A DNA stretch of 64,000 nucleotides from Triatoma infestans (GCA_011037195.1 JAAEAF010003086.1:21630-85629); one strand, 5' to 3'; positions 9,341 through 21,145 are shown, counted from the stretch's first letter. Notes: a model not told the origin generated them from the letters alone. Numbers and translations are program-made.

Positions 9341-11557
9341 AAGTAAGAAAATAAAAGTCGTGATCGTTTAACATAAATTATTTTTAATTACTGGCCATGT
9401 TTTTTCTACAGAAGCAACGCTTTAGTTTCACGATCTTTATTACCATGGAGATTTGTTCAAAGTGAACTAATTACATCAAAGCTTTTTATTTTTAATTATA
9501 AAACTTAATATTATTTATTTACATATAACCATGGTATCTGTAACACTAATTTACTAGAAACGAATTTTTACACTTCTGCCTTGTTCACAAATAAAGGCTT
9601 TCTGTTTGAAATGTATAATGAAATATACATTCGAAATACAAAAACAGCAACAAAGTAACTTCCTCGCGATTGTTTATAGACAGATGTTCAATTGAATTCT
9701 ACAATAAATCTACAAAATTAAGTGCTGGCTATTGATTTTCTCTGAATTATATATAGTTATGTGTTTTATATATATATATATATATATGCAACATATACGT
9801 AGGGTGTATGGTTGCGCCTAACGTTTGATTCTTATCTTTGTTTAACCAACTAATATTTCATGTTTTTAAGTTTAGTTCAGAGATTCTGAAGACATCGCTG
9901 AAACTTTTAGATATGTAAGTTCCTAGTCCTTAAGTAAGGATATGTAAGTTCTCTGTTTTCCAACGGCAAGGAGCCTGCGTGTTATAGGGCATTATAGGGC
10001 CACATTTTTAATTAACCCAAAAATCGTTTATAAAGTGGTGCATTCCCCCCCCAAAACTCTTTATCATTCCCTCTTCTCTTTACAGGGCTGCTGAAGACAT
10101 AACCAGTAGAGAATCTATATCATCCTTACATTGTCTGGTTGAAGGCGGTTACTTATAATGAAATCTCAGAACTTGATTCTGGATTCGATCTAACTTTTAA
10201 CGTTTTTGTGTGGTACTTGATATAAACATTTAGTTGAAGTCATCTCTCTAAACGAATTGATTGAAAACCTTAACTCTGACGATGAATAAGAATCCGAAAA
10301 CGGTCAGAATCAAAATAATGAAGCCACGCTAAGATGGATAAAATTATAGAATTAAGAAAGTATATGCAGCACCCCTACTTAAAATTATCACAGACGGCCA
10401 CTGTCTCTTAACAATTTAAAAATTCAGTTTAATGATTAAAAACCTTTAATCCATCCAGGAAGAAACTTCTTACAAATTTCCCACTTTAAGGTTTTTCTGT
10501 TTAAGGTCTATTTATTTAAATGGTTATAATAAGTTTAAGAAAGGACCAAGAATATAAATTTAGAGAAGTTAAGTAACAAGACTTAACCTTGAATAAAGCC
10601 GCCGACTTCCTTTCTTGAATAAAGTGATGAACATTGTAAGAAAAGACCTAGTATATTTAATGTGAGTTGGGGGTGAAATAAAACTTTTGTGATAATTCAC
10701 TTACTGGTACTTAGTTTACTTAATAATGGCTGTTCATCAAAAACTTTAAGAATTAGCAGGCCTTCAGGAACAGTCGTAAGATATCTGAATTAATATGGAA
10801 ATATCCTATAAATTTAAATCACTTTTCTTTTGAAACCAGCATTCATTATTATTATATTATAGAAGATTTCAGAATCATAAAGTTTCATTAACTCTTGAAA
10901 GTTTTCTTTGTTTTGTTTTTTTTATTATAAAAAATAAAATAAAACAATCGTAACTATAATTTACATAAAACGAAATAAATAAATAAAAACTTTATTAATT
11001 TATGAAACTTTTATTAAATGAGAAAGAACTTTGTTAAAATATTAACGATAAAACTGATAGCCGTGTTATAAAAAAAATAGAAATTTTAATATTAATATTT
11101 CCTTATTATGATAAAAGATGCAGTCAGCTGTATAATGAGAATAAAAATAATAATAATAATAATATATAAATCTACTTTATCTATAAATAAAGTTAGTACT
11201 TTCAAATACCATAAATAAGGAGATGTTTTTTTAAAACCTCACAGGCTGCATTATCTATACTGGAAATCAATAGTGTTAATATAATTAAACTTGGCTAGCT
11301 TACCTGGTGAGTTTGTAATAAAAACAAACTTATGATGAAGGGAAATGTTTTAATTTATTAGATATTATTAAATACAGTTTACTTTATTAAAAGAATTAAA
11401 TAAAAATAAAAAATACTTGTTAGGAAAAATTACTTATTTGAATAATTCACTTAATGTTATTACAAATCTTGTGTGAAACACTCACATGAGTCCTACTATT
11501 ACTGATGTTCAAATTGTAAAATTATTCCTTAAAAAGTAGAATTTTTTTTTCTTAATT
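9341..11557. other. AT-rich sequence with (TA)n and one hammerhead-like motif
   Basis: A (TA)n microsatellite lies at about 9769-9787. The CTGACGA/GAAAACGGTC motif at 10274-10309 is listed separately. No coding region recognised. Confidence 0.5.
10274..10309 (+). ncRNA. hammerhead-like motif, second family (degraded stem)
   Basis: CTGACGA (10276-10282), one extra T, GAAT-AAGA-ATCC hairpin (10284-10295), GAAA (10296-10299), ACGGTC (10300-10305), then AGAA. The better-paired relative at 38821-38860 has GGAT/ATCC. Its layout is the same as 48-85 but the stem sequence differs. Stem I is only about 2 bp here, so activity is doubtful. Confidence 0.3.
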
Positions 11558-11757
11558 TAAGGCTCTTCAACATCTATGGTCATTAGCGTCCGGAGCACTG
11601 CCGGCCTCCGGACAGTGTTCTCTCGTTACAGACAACACTGTCCATCACCGAACAATGAGCTGTAGAGGCTCTTAGGAAGGAAAACTCTAGGGTAGCACTG
11701 CACTCGAACCCGGGACCTCCGCATGGGAGCCCAACGCGCTAACCTCTTAGCTTACCC
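11558..11757 (-). mobile_element. tRNA-derived SINE, family 1
   Basis: Minus-strand copy. The B-box complement GAACCCGGGACCTCC and A-box complement GCTAACCTCTTAGC lie at the right end; the 3' tail complement AACATCTATGGTCATTAGCG lies at the left. A C-run (11755-11764) follows the head. Confidence 0.85.
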
Positions 11758-12238
11758 CCCCCCCTTTAGAACTGTTTAATAAATATTTAGTTTAGTTTAG
11801 TTATCCTCTATAAATGTAGCAGGAAATGCACTACAAAATACGTCCATCCAAAGGTACGACAAAAAGTGTCGACAAAATTAACGACAAAATATACTCGTAT
11901 GTACTTAGCACGACAAATACCTTGCCCCGGCAATCAGAACTTTTTATTAAAGGAAAAACGCTTTTATTACAAGAATTGTAGCAAATGTACGAGTAGGAAT
12001 CACTGTATAAAGGCATTTTCCACTTCAGATGCGTACCACGGGTGGGTTTCAATCCGTGGCTTAGGAAGTCTGGATTAAGCAGCACGCAAGTAATAAAACT
12101 GATACCATTAAAAATCGGGCATGCGATAGTCAATAGAAATCCGAAAATGGTAAATTCAGAGAGAATTGTGACAACTGTATTATTCTAGATACTATGGAGC
12201 ACAGAATTAATCTTTTTGTAAAAAGGTTATGACTTGTC
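11758..12238. other. no gene recognised
   Basis: Overlapping open frames on both strands at about 11831-12133 show no recognised motif and are probably chance. Confidence 0.5.
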
Positions 12239-12452
12239 TATGAAGTAAGTAAAGTAAGGTAATGCCTATTTTTTCAGGCAGGCTTAACGTCCAACTACCA
12301 AAATTAGGTGTCGTGGACGGGGGCGAAAGCACCTACTTTACTATTAACATTTTTTAAACAAATATAAAATTTTGTTATACACTGGACTCGAACTGGGGTC
12401 CTCCCACTTACAAGTCCATGCTCATAACCACTACACCAACACCCGCCACTGA
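12239..12452 (-). mobile_element. tRNA-derived SINE, family 2
   Basis: On the minus strand the head reads GTGTAGTGGTTATGAGCATGG (A box) and GACCCCAGTTCGAGTCCAG (B box), followed by a body unlike family 1: GTGCTTTCGCCCCCGTCCAC, then GACGTTAAGCCTGCCTG. The tail ends near GGCATTACCTTACTTTAC. It is the only copy in the window. Confidence 0.7.
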
Positions 12453-12816
12453 CTTGTCTATAAAATAATAGCCAATTATTAAAAACAATTGCTCAGCTTC
12501 CCTGACATAATGGATTCCAGAAACATAACAACATATTATAAAACACTTCTCGCAGCTAAAATTATAATTTAACGGAAGGAACCAACGATATACTAGGAAT
12601 TCAAACTATAAAATTTCATTTTTTTTCATTTGTTATTTAAGTATCATAATTGTTTATTTATTTATTTAAAAAAAAAGTGTTTCTACCGATAATTGATACT
12701 CCAGCAAATTTTGTTGTCCTCACAGAAAAATATACTTTTTATTTACAATTATCAATATAATTGTTAGGCTTATCTGCATATTTTTATCAATTTTTTCGCA
12801 TAATTACACAATAAAA
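12453..12816. other. AT-rich sequence, nothing recognised
   Basis: Low-complexity T- and A-rich DNA between a SINE and a HINE-like element. Confidence 0.5.
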
Positions 12817-13933
12817 AATCTGGTATGAAACACTCACACAACTTTCTCTTACTCCAGTTTTCAAAAAAGGTAACTGACAAATTTTATAGTGTAGTGTACC
12901 AAATTTAATGAAAATCGTCGAAATTCGTCGAAAACTGAAAAAAAAAAGTTCAGTAAAAGCGCACTTCCGGTTTACTAATTTTCTTGAAACTGGTAATTTT
13001 GCCAATCTATTTATTTCTAATTCATTTTGTTTGGATGATAGAATTGTATAATCAACAATGAAAGCACTTTAGAGAAAAACATAACCCCATCCCTCCCCCA
13101 AAAAAGTCCCCTTAAATGACATTACCGGAAAAAATGTTTCAATTAAAAGTTGTAGATCTTTTTATGTGTAGTTTACACACCTAGTTTAACGAAAATGGAT
13201 TCGTTTTAGAGAAAATACCAGAAAACTGAAAAATACTCTCAGTAAAAACGGACTTCACGTTATCTGATTTTTTCAAACTCGGAATTACAACAACATATTT
13301 AATTCTAATTAATTTTCGTTTGTATTCCAGAGAAATGTTTTAAATAAAAGTTGTAGTTCTTTGTATGTGTAATTGATGTAATAAGTTTCAAGAAAATCGT
13401 TTGAATCATTTTTTAGAAAATCGCAAAAAAGTATAAAAAAAATTCAGTAAAGTGGTACTTCCGGTTGAGGAATTTTGATATATAACCTACTGTCGGATTC
13501 CATGGTCATACCCATACGGAATATCATGTTTTAACTTTCTACGATTTTTCGTTTTTCAGATGTTCACATACATTATTATTATTATTTGTCTGTGCGGAGG
13601 GACCAAACCCTACGCTATCTAAAGCCTCACTAGCCCATATAGCTCTACCCCAAGAAAAACAACAACAAACCGAGTCTAGAACAAATATCCAGACCCAGGT
13701 CTAATCCATCTAAGATTCACCGCTAATAGCCCTGTCCGGGCCCCGATGAGCATTTTGGACTGCCGACAGACAACCAACTGAGCTCATCCATGTTCACATA
13801 CATACAAACAAACACACACACATACACCATTTTCTAGCACTTTTTTGGACTAGGGGACCTCAAAATGGATATTTCCGGTGAAAACTCGATATCGAAAATT
13901 TGACACGATTCTTAGTAGGAGTAACAGAAAGTA
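12817..13933 (-). mobile_element. HINE-like repeat carrying a nested SINE
   Basis: Minus-orientation copy. The left end is TCTGGTATGAAACACTCACAC and the inverted terminal word AACTTTCTCTTACTCC; the right end is TAGGAGTAACAGAAAGT. It contains two ACTTCCGG-bounded body units and a CA microsatellite. A SINE at 13574-13789 interrupts it just before the microsatellite. Without the SINE and one copy of the duplication it is about 890 bp. Non-coding. Confidence 0.8.
13574..13789 (-). mobile_element. SINE, family 3, with perfect 14-bp target duplication
   Basis: ATGTTCACATACAT occurs at 13560-13573 and again at 13790-13803, directly flanking the insert. On the minus strand the head reads GGATGAGCTCAGTTGG (A-box-like) and the tail ends GTCCCTCCGCACAGACAA followed by (ATA)n. 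The same tail, AGTCCCTCCCCACAGACAA, appears at 23371-23389 downstream of a family-1 head. Insertion post-dates the HINE copy. Confidence 0.8.
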
Positions 13934-14984
13934 ATGAATTCAATTTTAAAATAATTCTCGAAAAAGTTTGCCGTCATTGTATTATATATTTGCAATATAT
14001 ATTTGTATTATGTATTTTATATTCACTAATTAACATCATGATGATAACAAAAACGCTATAAAAAAAAATGTACTACAAATGCAGAAGAATACATTTGATA
14101 ATTATAACATAACATAACCTAACATAAGTAATAAGTAATAAGAATTGCACAATGCAATATCGTTGGAATTACATATTTTGTTGTTTATTTAAATATTTTT
14201 ACCGTTATTATTATTATTTATTTTGTCATGAAACTGTATGTTTGACGCTTCAGTAATTATGTTTGTCATTCGATGAATATTTTACTGCAATTTCCTTTTT
14301 CTGTCCGTTCCCCATTCCAAATTTGTCAGTTCATAATAATTATTTTGTCCGACCAACAAATGGCATCCAAAAATCTAGGTGGTGATTTTACAAGTTATAT
14401 CGATATAGCATTCCATGGAAAAGCCTAACTTCAAAGCAGCCTCCAAAGATTTTAAGTAAGAACCATTTTCGAGAAAATTAGGAAAACCAAAAAAATTAAT
14501 TCACGATTTCCCAGAAGATCGAATTTAAGTTGTTACTAACTAACTGAAACTCAAGTTTGAGCTTTAACTTCCCGCGACTTTTTTTTTTTTTAATCCAACT
14601 CTCACGCAACAGACATGAACCAATTTCTAAAAGCAACTTTTTCGTACATTCATGGATTTCCGGTGAAAATTTTGGACACGCTTAAGATATTTCCTTTTAA
14701 AGCAGTAAGAAAAAGTGAAAACTCTCCAAGAAAATGTAATTTTCTTAATGAATCGACTCATTAGTAAAATCATATATACATATACCGAATCATTAGTAAT
14801 CTGAGCCCTTCGTAATGTTAATGAAATTTTTAATAAGCATTCTTTGTAAAACTATTTTGTTTATAATAAAATTTAAATAACACATTTTTATTGCAAACAT
14901 TCGAAATCTATAGAATATTTTATATTACTTGCAAAATACAAATAGGCGAATCCAATATCTATTTACGAGTAAATAGGTTTCACC
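13934..14984. other. AT-rich sequence with diverged HINE-like scraps
   Basis: Words such as GATTTCCGGTGAAAATTTTGG (14657-14677) and TTTTCGAGAAAATTAGG (14467-14483) recall the HINE-like family but cannot be aligned into a copy by eye. Confidence 0.4.
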
Positions 14985-15115
14985 GGAAGTACCACATTAC
15001 TGATTTTTTTTTTTTTTTTACTTTTTTGCAATTTTCTCAAAAATGGCTCAAACAATTTTCTTGAAACTTAGACTCGTATACTTATGGAAATATTTTAAGT
15101 TTAACTGTATATGTA
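14985..15115 (+). mobile_element. HINE-like fragment
   Basis: CACCGGAAGTACCAC, a T run, CTTTTTTGCAATTTTCTCAAAA, ATGGCTCAAACAATTTTCTTG and GAAACTTAGACTC match the start of one body unit of the family. Both flanks diverge. Confidence 0.6.
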
Positions 15116-15569
15116 ATGTTCTATGTTTGGACAAACGATAAAGCAGAAAATGTTGTAATTCTTTTATATTTTTGCGAATGACAAAAATAAATGTCGTAAA
15201 AAAAATTTCAAGTCAGTCAGTCTGTAGACTAAATCCACTTCATCAGACATGTAAATCAAGTTTTTATTTTCTCATACTAAAGAACACTTTAAAGCGCTGA
15301 TGGCAAACTTGACATAATTTTGAAACTAGAAGAAAGCTGATCCAATTCTAAATCCAAGGACTTAAAAAAAAGAAAATGCTGATAAAGGAGTATAATAATG
15401 ATTATACAGCGAGTATAATAAATGTTTACATAGTGATAATATATTCCAAAACTAGAATATGGAAATCTGATCGGTTCAAGGAAAGGTAGTTTGCTCTAAG
15501 AATCTTGGTCTGATCAAGTGGAAGCGTCAAACCTACCCAAAGGACTCGTAAACTAGAAATTATGTAAAT
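15116..15569. other. no gene recognised
   Basis: AT-rich; no repeat landmarks seen. Confidence 0.5.
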
Positions 15570-15604
<35 letters not shown>

Positions 15605-15756
15605 TTGCGCATCAACAACTGCGGTCATCATTAGCGCTCCTCAGGTAGTTTTCTTTATCGAACCGGGTCCACAGGAGCCGCGATAGCACTTGTTATCCTA
15701 GATGGCGTCCACTCAGAAAATCTTGCCCTACAAGGCCCAACCTGGAGCCCCAGGTT
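15570..15756 (-). mobile_element. SINE or LINE 3' end with (ATA)n tail
   Basis: On the minus strand the sequence ends GAGCGCTAATGATGACC, GCAGTTGTTGATGCGC and then an (ATA)n tail (15604 down to 15570). That 3' end is a relative of the family-1 SINE tail (GGCGCCAATGACCATAGATG, TTGACGCGCC), but the body (CAAGTGCTATCGCGGCTCCT, GACCCGGTTCGATAAAG) is different. GGTTCGA could be a B box. This could be a SINE of another family or the parental LINE 3' UTR. Confidence 0.5.
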
Positions 15757-16206
15757 AAATATATTAATTTTATTATTATTATCAACCTTTATTTAAGAAA
15801 TAAGTAACGAATATACATAACTATAACTAACTAACGTAAAGTTTTTAGAATAAAAGGACAGAACATGGGGAAGTGAGAACAAAATGCTTTATTGCATGCA
15901 TAATCATATAGATAGTAGGAGTGGAGGGCAAGGTGAAAAAAGAATTTCTCAAAAATAAAGAACAGTAATTTTTCGAAAACATCAAAATTTCTAACCCCTC
16001 CCCCCTAAAATTTGAACTCCAAAATAAACTGTTGTAATTCTTGAGACAGAATTAAATAATTTTGCGCAAAGGGGAAACGTATTTTTTTACCAACACTAGA
16101 GACTAGATTTTGATTTAACCTTAGCAGCTGAGATTTTTTTTTTTTTAACTAAATGGTATTAAAATGTAACATATTTATTATATAATTTATGTTTCTATTG
16201 TATTTT
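15757..16206. other. AT-rich sequence, nothing recognised
   Basis: No element ends or coding similarity seen. Confidence 0.5.
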
Positions 16207-16345
16207 TACTTTCTCTACTCCTAATAAGAGGAAGTATTGTATCGTGTCAAATTTTGATATCGAGTTTTCACCCGGAAATATCCGTTTGAGGTCCCTTGAG
16301 TCCAAAAAAGTGGTTTTTAGCAAATGGTCTGAGTGTTTTTTTGTT
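16207..16345 (+). mobile_element. HINE-like 5' fragment
   Basis: It begins ACTTTCTCTACTCCTAATAAG, then GGAAGTATTGTATCGTGTC, ATCGAGTTTTCACCCGGAAA, GGTCCCTTGAGTCC and GTGGTTTTTAGCAAATGGTC, and stops where the TG microsatellite normally begins. It defines the same 5' end as the full copies. Confidence 0.75.
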
Positions 16346-16800
16346 TTCTTTTTTGTTTTCCTCGTGAGAGTAACCCTAACACCAGGGAGTTTATTTCTTC
16401 ATGCTCCATACAAATAAGTATATTACATGTATTTCATTTACAGACATATTTCAATATATTATCACAGTATCTGAACTTATAAAGCAAATTTTACTTAAGA
16501 TGGCTGTTAAAAAAGAGTGCAAAGAAATATAATATTATTTAAATGTGCAGCCGTCAATTTCAAATAATCAAATAAAGAGAAAAATTGAATTATACAAACA
16601 AAAAATAAAATAAAAATAAAAAATTAATAAAGTATGAATATCTAATAATCAATTTGATCTAAAAATATAAAAAATGCTTTTAAACATTTCAAACTTAAAC
16701 AACAAATTTAAATTATCTCAAAACGAATAAGTAAAGGAAAAATTAAACGGTACTAAAAACGATAAATTAAAATAATTAAAATTAAAGTTAATAACTTAAA
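16346..16800 (-). other. probable 3' UTR of the adjacent I/R1-like LINE
   Basis: AT-rich DNA directly downstream (minus strand) of the LINE stop codon at about 16802. No separate element is recognised; the LINE 3' end could not be fixed. Confidence 0.35.
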
Positions 16801-18365
16801 ATTAGAGATTATCAAAATAAATTTTGTTGACAAATTTGGTAAACTCTGGGAGATATTTTTTATCAATTAGCTGTTGGTTGTCCTGGACAGGCCAAACATC
16901 TCCATGGAAGATGATCTCTCTGATAGGGTCTGTTCGAAGATGATCTAATTTGGTGCAGTTATTTATGAGATGTTGAGTGGTTTGAGGCTCTGCTATTGCG
17001 CAATCACACATTGGACTGCTTAATATTTTGAATCTATGGAGATAAGATTTAAAATGTCCATGGCCGCTAATTATCTGTGTGAGTTTGTAACTGATTGTTA
17101 CATCACACTTCTGCCGCGAAGTTATTGTCGGGAAGTAAAGTTTGGTATTAGAACTTTTGCTGTTGTACTCCAGATACTTTCCCATTTTGAAGAGAGTTTG
17201 TTTTGATTAATGATTTGTGTTTAGAAATTGGTTCTTTACTGTATGAAATGGGTAGAGAGAAATCTTTTTAAGGCAGCTTTCGCAAGTTGATCCGCAACTT
17301 CATTTCCAGTTGTGCCACAGTGCTTTTAACCCATTCAAAGTATACACTGTAACCTACATTTTTCAATAGCAGCACCTTATTCCTGATTTGTTCAACAAGC
17401 GGTAAATGAAAACCTGTATTTTAAAGAAATTCTATGGTGACTCTACTGTCTGTTTTAATACATATTTTACTGTTGGGAAATGGTAAGAAACTATTGTAGA
17501 ATGTCTCGAGAGCTTTTAGTACTGCAAAAGCTTTTGCCTGATTGGTTGAGCAGTTTGAAGATAGTCTTAGCTTAGATGAGTGCACCATCCGACCTTTAGC
17601 AAAAAGAGCCCATGCACATCCAACTGAATCACCATTCTTACTTCCGTCTGTGTAAATTTCACTAACATCTTTTTCTTTAGCAGCAGTTTGAGTGATCTCA
17701 GGAATGAGAGCGGCATGTAGCCAGTATTTCCTACCTATTGGTATATCAATGACAACTAGATCCGAAAGGTTTTTCACTTCAAAGATATTTGACAGTTCTT
17801 CAATTTTCAGTACGATTGGGGTAATTTTACCAATCACGCATGCGGCCTCGTAGGAGATCGTCCTATAGCCTCGAATGACGCGTATCAAAATAAGTACGTG
17901 AATTCGGTTTAATTTAACTCTATTTTTATTTGTCTTCAGAGCATCCTTCCAGACCGGGCAGCCATAAGTCAAAGCTGGCACAATGGCTCCTTCCTAGATA
18001 ATTTTAAGCGCTTCGTTTTTGAAGCCCCATTTAACACGGACAATTTTAATAAGCATATTTGTTAGTAATATTGCTCTGTTGCATATATTCTCTATTTGTG
18101 GTTTCCAATTATAGTGTCTGTCATTCAATTTAATTTCATCAACTGAACTAATCATTCTAGACATGAAGTAAATAGTTAGATGGTATACTTGTCCGTGTCT
18201 CGTTATATGCAGGTATTTACATTTTGGAGTACTGAATTTTATTTTTGAAATCTTAAGTTCTTGTTTGAGATTATTTCGTAAGTTGCCACTTTTATTAGTA
18301 ACTTCATCATCAATCCTTTTAATAGCATGGAAAAATCTAGCGTCTAGTTCACTTTCCGCCATCTT
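16801..18365 (-). pseudogene. I/R1-like LINE ORF2 remnant: RT end, RNase H, C-terminal cysteine motif
   Basis: Read on the minus strand. The RT thumb appears first (FSTPKCKYLHITRHGQ, then LNDRHYNWKPQIENI, about 18290-18090), followed by an in-frame TAG at 17994. After that comes EGAIVPALTYGCPVW, then an RNase H domain with IYTDGSKNGDSVGCAWALF and the late motif HCGTTGNEVADQLAKAALK in a shifted frame (about 17330-17270). The C-terminal part (17185-16802) has KLTQIISGHGHFKSYL and a CDC...HLINNC motif. At least one stop and two frameshifts make it inactive. RNase H after RT is typical of I, R1 and LOA-type LINEs. The 5' side is truncated next to a HINE-like copy. Confidence 0.8.
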
Positions 18366-18375
18366 GTGTCTCTGT

Positions 18376-18378
<3 letters not shown>

Positions 18379-18413
<35 letters not shown>

Positions 18414-19118
18414 CAGCATAGCTCAATAACGAAATACCGTAGAAAGTTGGAACTTCATATTCTGTTTAGGTATCACTATGGAATCTGACGGTACGTTATC
18501 TGTCAAAATTCCTCAACCGCAAGTACCACTTTACTAGTTTTCTTTTTTACGTTTTTTGCGGCTTTATAAAAAATGGCACCGACAAGTTTCTTCAAACTTG
18601 GTATATCAACTACACATACAAAGAGCTACAACTTTTATATAAAACATTTCTCCGGCAAAATTAATTTAAGGGCACTTCTGGGGGGGATAGGTGGTTTTCA
18701 TCGTAACTGCTATTTCAGTTTATTAGACAATTCTGTCATCTAAATAATGTTAATTAGAATTAAATATGTTGTTGAAATTCTGAGTTTGAAAAAATCAGAT
18801 AACCGGAAGTGCGTTTGTTTTAACACTTTTCGCGATTTTCTCAAAAATGGCTCCGACGATTTTCTTAAAATTTATTATATAAACTAAACATCTCCAAAGT
18901 TCTACATCTTTTATTTAAAAATATTTCTCTGGGAAAATTCCTATAAGGGCACTTTTAGGGGAGGGGTGGGGTTACAGCTCCCTCTTAAGTGATATCATAG
19001 TTGATTATACAATTCTGTCGTCCAAACAAGATTAATTAAAAATTAATAGATGGCTAAAATTCCAAGTTATATGAATTAGTAAGCCGGAAGTGCGCTTTTA
19101 CTGAACAGTTTTTTACAA
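18379..19118 (+). mobile_element. HINE-like repeat lacking both ends
   Basis: It starts directly in a TG microsatellite (18379-18411), then AACAGCATAGCTCAATAACG, GGTATCACTATGGAATCTGAC, both CCGGAAGT-bounded body units, and GTAAGCCGGAAGTGCGCTTT. It stops at ACTGAACAGTTTTTT, about 150 bp before the usual 3' hairpin. The 5' 130 bp are also missing. Confidence 0.75.
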
Positions 19119-19152
19119 CCGTAGATGTTGACCCGCCTTAAATTTAAACAAA
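19119..19152 (+). mobile_element. family-1 SINE 3' tail fragment
   Basis: ACCGTAGATGTTGACCCGCC followed by TTAAATTTAAAC is the 3' end of the family-1 SINE, fused to a truncated HINE-like copy. Confidence 0.6.
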
Positions 19153-19539
19153 AAAAATTATTTTGTTTTATTGAAATTTACAACTGTAATTACAGTTACA
19201 AGTAAATTTAATGATAGATAACACAATGACGAAATGTTAGATAGTAGCTACAATTTTTATAGTACATTATAAACAGCTTACATTTTAATAAATAGTGCTT
19301 CGTTCTAATAATAAAAAGGTTTACGGCCAAGATTTAACTTTAATACAGATCATAGGATATTCCGAACTTCTTTGAATATAAAAACAGGAAAAAGAACAAA
19401 AATATTCTCATTCAAAGTATGAAAAGTTTTTGACTGATTGGAAGGGGGGCAAAGCGTAAAAAACTTGTCAAGCTAGATTTGAATTAATGTTTAGAAATGA
19501 AGGAGTGAACGATGTTTATGGATCAGATCCAAGAACATC
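19153..19539. other. AT-rich sequence, nothing recognised
   Basis: No coding or repeat landmark seen between the SINE tail and the Jockey-like LINE. Confidence 0.45.
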
Positions 19540-21145
19540 GAAATAAAATAAATCACTCAATAAAGGCATTGGACTCCTAATCTCATTGGTGCCTTGAGAA
19601 CTGTTTGGAACTGAACTTGTCCAAATGTAGTCTGATTTCCTTCAACTACGCAATGTACTCTTATAACTTGGAATTATACTCTAAATGGTTCTACACTTTG
19701 TAAGGTATCATCTGTTAAAGACTTGGGCGTAACCTTGAACACTAAATTGGATTTTGTTGATCACATCAACAAGGACAAAAGAAAATCGTTGCAAATGCTT
19801 GGGGATTTGTCTTCACAAACACGAGGAATTTTTCTGACAGTCGTTCTTATGTTACTTTATACAAATCCCCCGTAAAACTTCATCTTGAATATGGTTCAAT
19901 AATTTTTAGTCCATTTTGCAATGTACATAGGGCTACTATTGAGTCTATTCAGAACAAGTTCCTTCGATGGTTGGCATTTCGTTTTAACGATTCCTAAAGA
20001 AAACATTATGTATTCTGATTTTCAGCTATCTCTCAATATTCCTCCCGTATTTGCCCGGGAGAGATTATTATGATCTCTCTTTCTTATGTAAACTTGTCCA
20101 TTCTCAAATAGATAGTCCTCACCTTCTTGCTTTGATCTCTTTAAATATCCCTTCTTACCCTTCTTTTCCTTTCAATATACCTACTACAAGTATAATTAGA
20201 TCTTGGGCATCAAACCAGATTGACTTGGATATGTTTACTATGGACATTCCAGAATTTGTTAATAAAGTTAAAAGTATATTATACTCTTGATTAATCAAAT
20301 ATTAGACAATAAGTAATTTTACTTAGAATAAAATCTAACCTATTACTTGTTTTTATATACGAGTAGTTTGGTAGTATTTTTATAGTATTTGTGTAATTAC
20401 AGTATTTATTTTTATATTGTAACGTTTTTCCCTCTAAACTAGCTACTGCAACTAGTTTTAAGTGGATTCGTATATATAAAATCTCGGACCTATGAAGTCT
20501 TTTAAGGCAGGTGGCAGGTGCTCTGATTGACCACCTGGGAGCCCCCCCCCCGATTCCACAGTCCGGTTAAGGACAGGATCAGGGAAGGGTCTCCAACTAG
20601 GGGGGTGCCACAATAGATCTTTGGGGTGTCGCGGTGGCGTAGGCTGAAGAGCCAATTCCCCCGTTAGAATCTAATCTAATCTAATATATAAAATACTCTA
20701 AACTTCAATAAAGAAAACACCAATTTATTGTTATACACAATAAATTACAAAATACAACACTTAATAATAATTACTTCACAATTCAGACCTTCACTTTGTT
20801 CACTTTTTATACATTTTTCACAAACTAGTGACTTCGTTTGTGACTGGGAAAACTCTCTCAACTCTCTGCGGTCCCACCATTTATACCGGTGGGGAATCTT
20901 CTAGAACTTCTTCAATTTTTCTAGAGAGAACTAGAGCGCCGCCAGCGCTTGCTGCGGCCACTAAGAAAACTTGAGGTTCTTACTTCCTCTCCTAGATGGC
21001 ACCACTGGCTGCGTTACAATATTTTTATAGTATATATTGTGGAAAGCTTTGTTTTGTATATATAAATAATTTTTATATATTCAAGTTTAAACTTGTAAAC
21101 TGAGTCACTGATCTGACTTTTGAATTCAAAATAAAAATAAAAAGT
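19540..21145 (+). pseudogene. Jockey-like LINE ORF2 C-terminal remnant and 3' UTR, split by a solo LTR
   Basis: Degraded coding pieces run in order over three frames: WCLENCLELNLSKCSLISFN (about 19590), VKDLGVTLNTKLDFVDHI (about 19718), LEYGSIIFSPFCNVHRATIE (about 19880), IQNKFLRWLAFRF, and an open segment at 20051-20290 with LSFLCKLVHSQIDSPHLLALI. This order is the RT thumb and C-terminus of Jockey/CR1-like insect LINEs. The catalytic motif is not present. The stop at 20288 is followed by an AT-rich 3' UTR. A solo LTR interrupts it at 20418-21018, and the tail resumes to CTGAGTCACTGATCTGAC and an AAAATAAAAATAAAAAG end at about 21142. Confidence 0.7.
20418..21018 (-). mobile_element. solo LTR, 601 bp, with ATAT target duplication
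   Basis: It begins TGTAACG and ends CGTTACA, flanked by ATAT at 20414-20417 and 21019-21022. On the minus strand it has the order of an LTR: TGTAACGCAGCCAGTGGTGC, a TATA box in CCGGTATAAATGGTGG, an AACAATAAATTGG polyadenylation signal about 150 bp further on, and a U5 ending ACGTTACA. No internal coding sequence remains, so recombination between two LTRs is implied. The sequence style suggests BEL/Pao or Gypsy; a 4-bp duplication slightly favours Gypsy. Confidence 0.7.

Noticed and set aside
11831..12133. 100-codon minus frame overlapping a 70-codon plus frame
   Set aside because: Frames on both strands of the same AT-rich DNA with no motif; chance is the simplest explanation.
18360..18419. 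Open frame beginning MLFTHTHTHT upstream of the LINE
   Set aside because: The TH run is the HINE-like TG microsatellite read on the minus strand; the LINE similarity begins only at about 18290.
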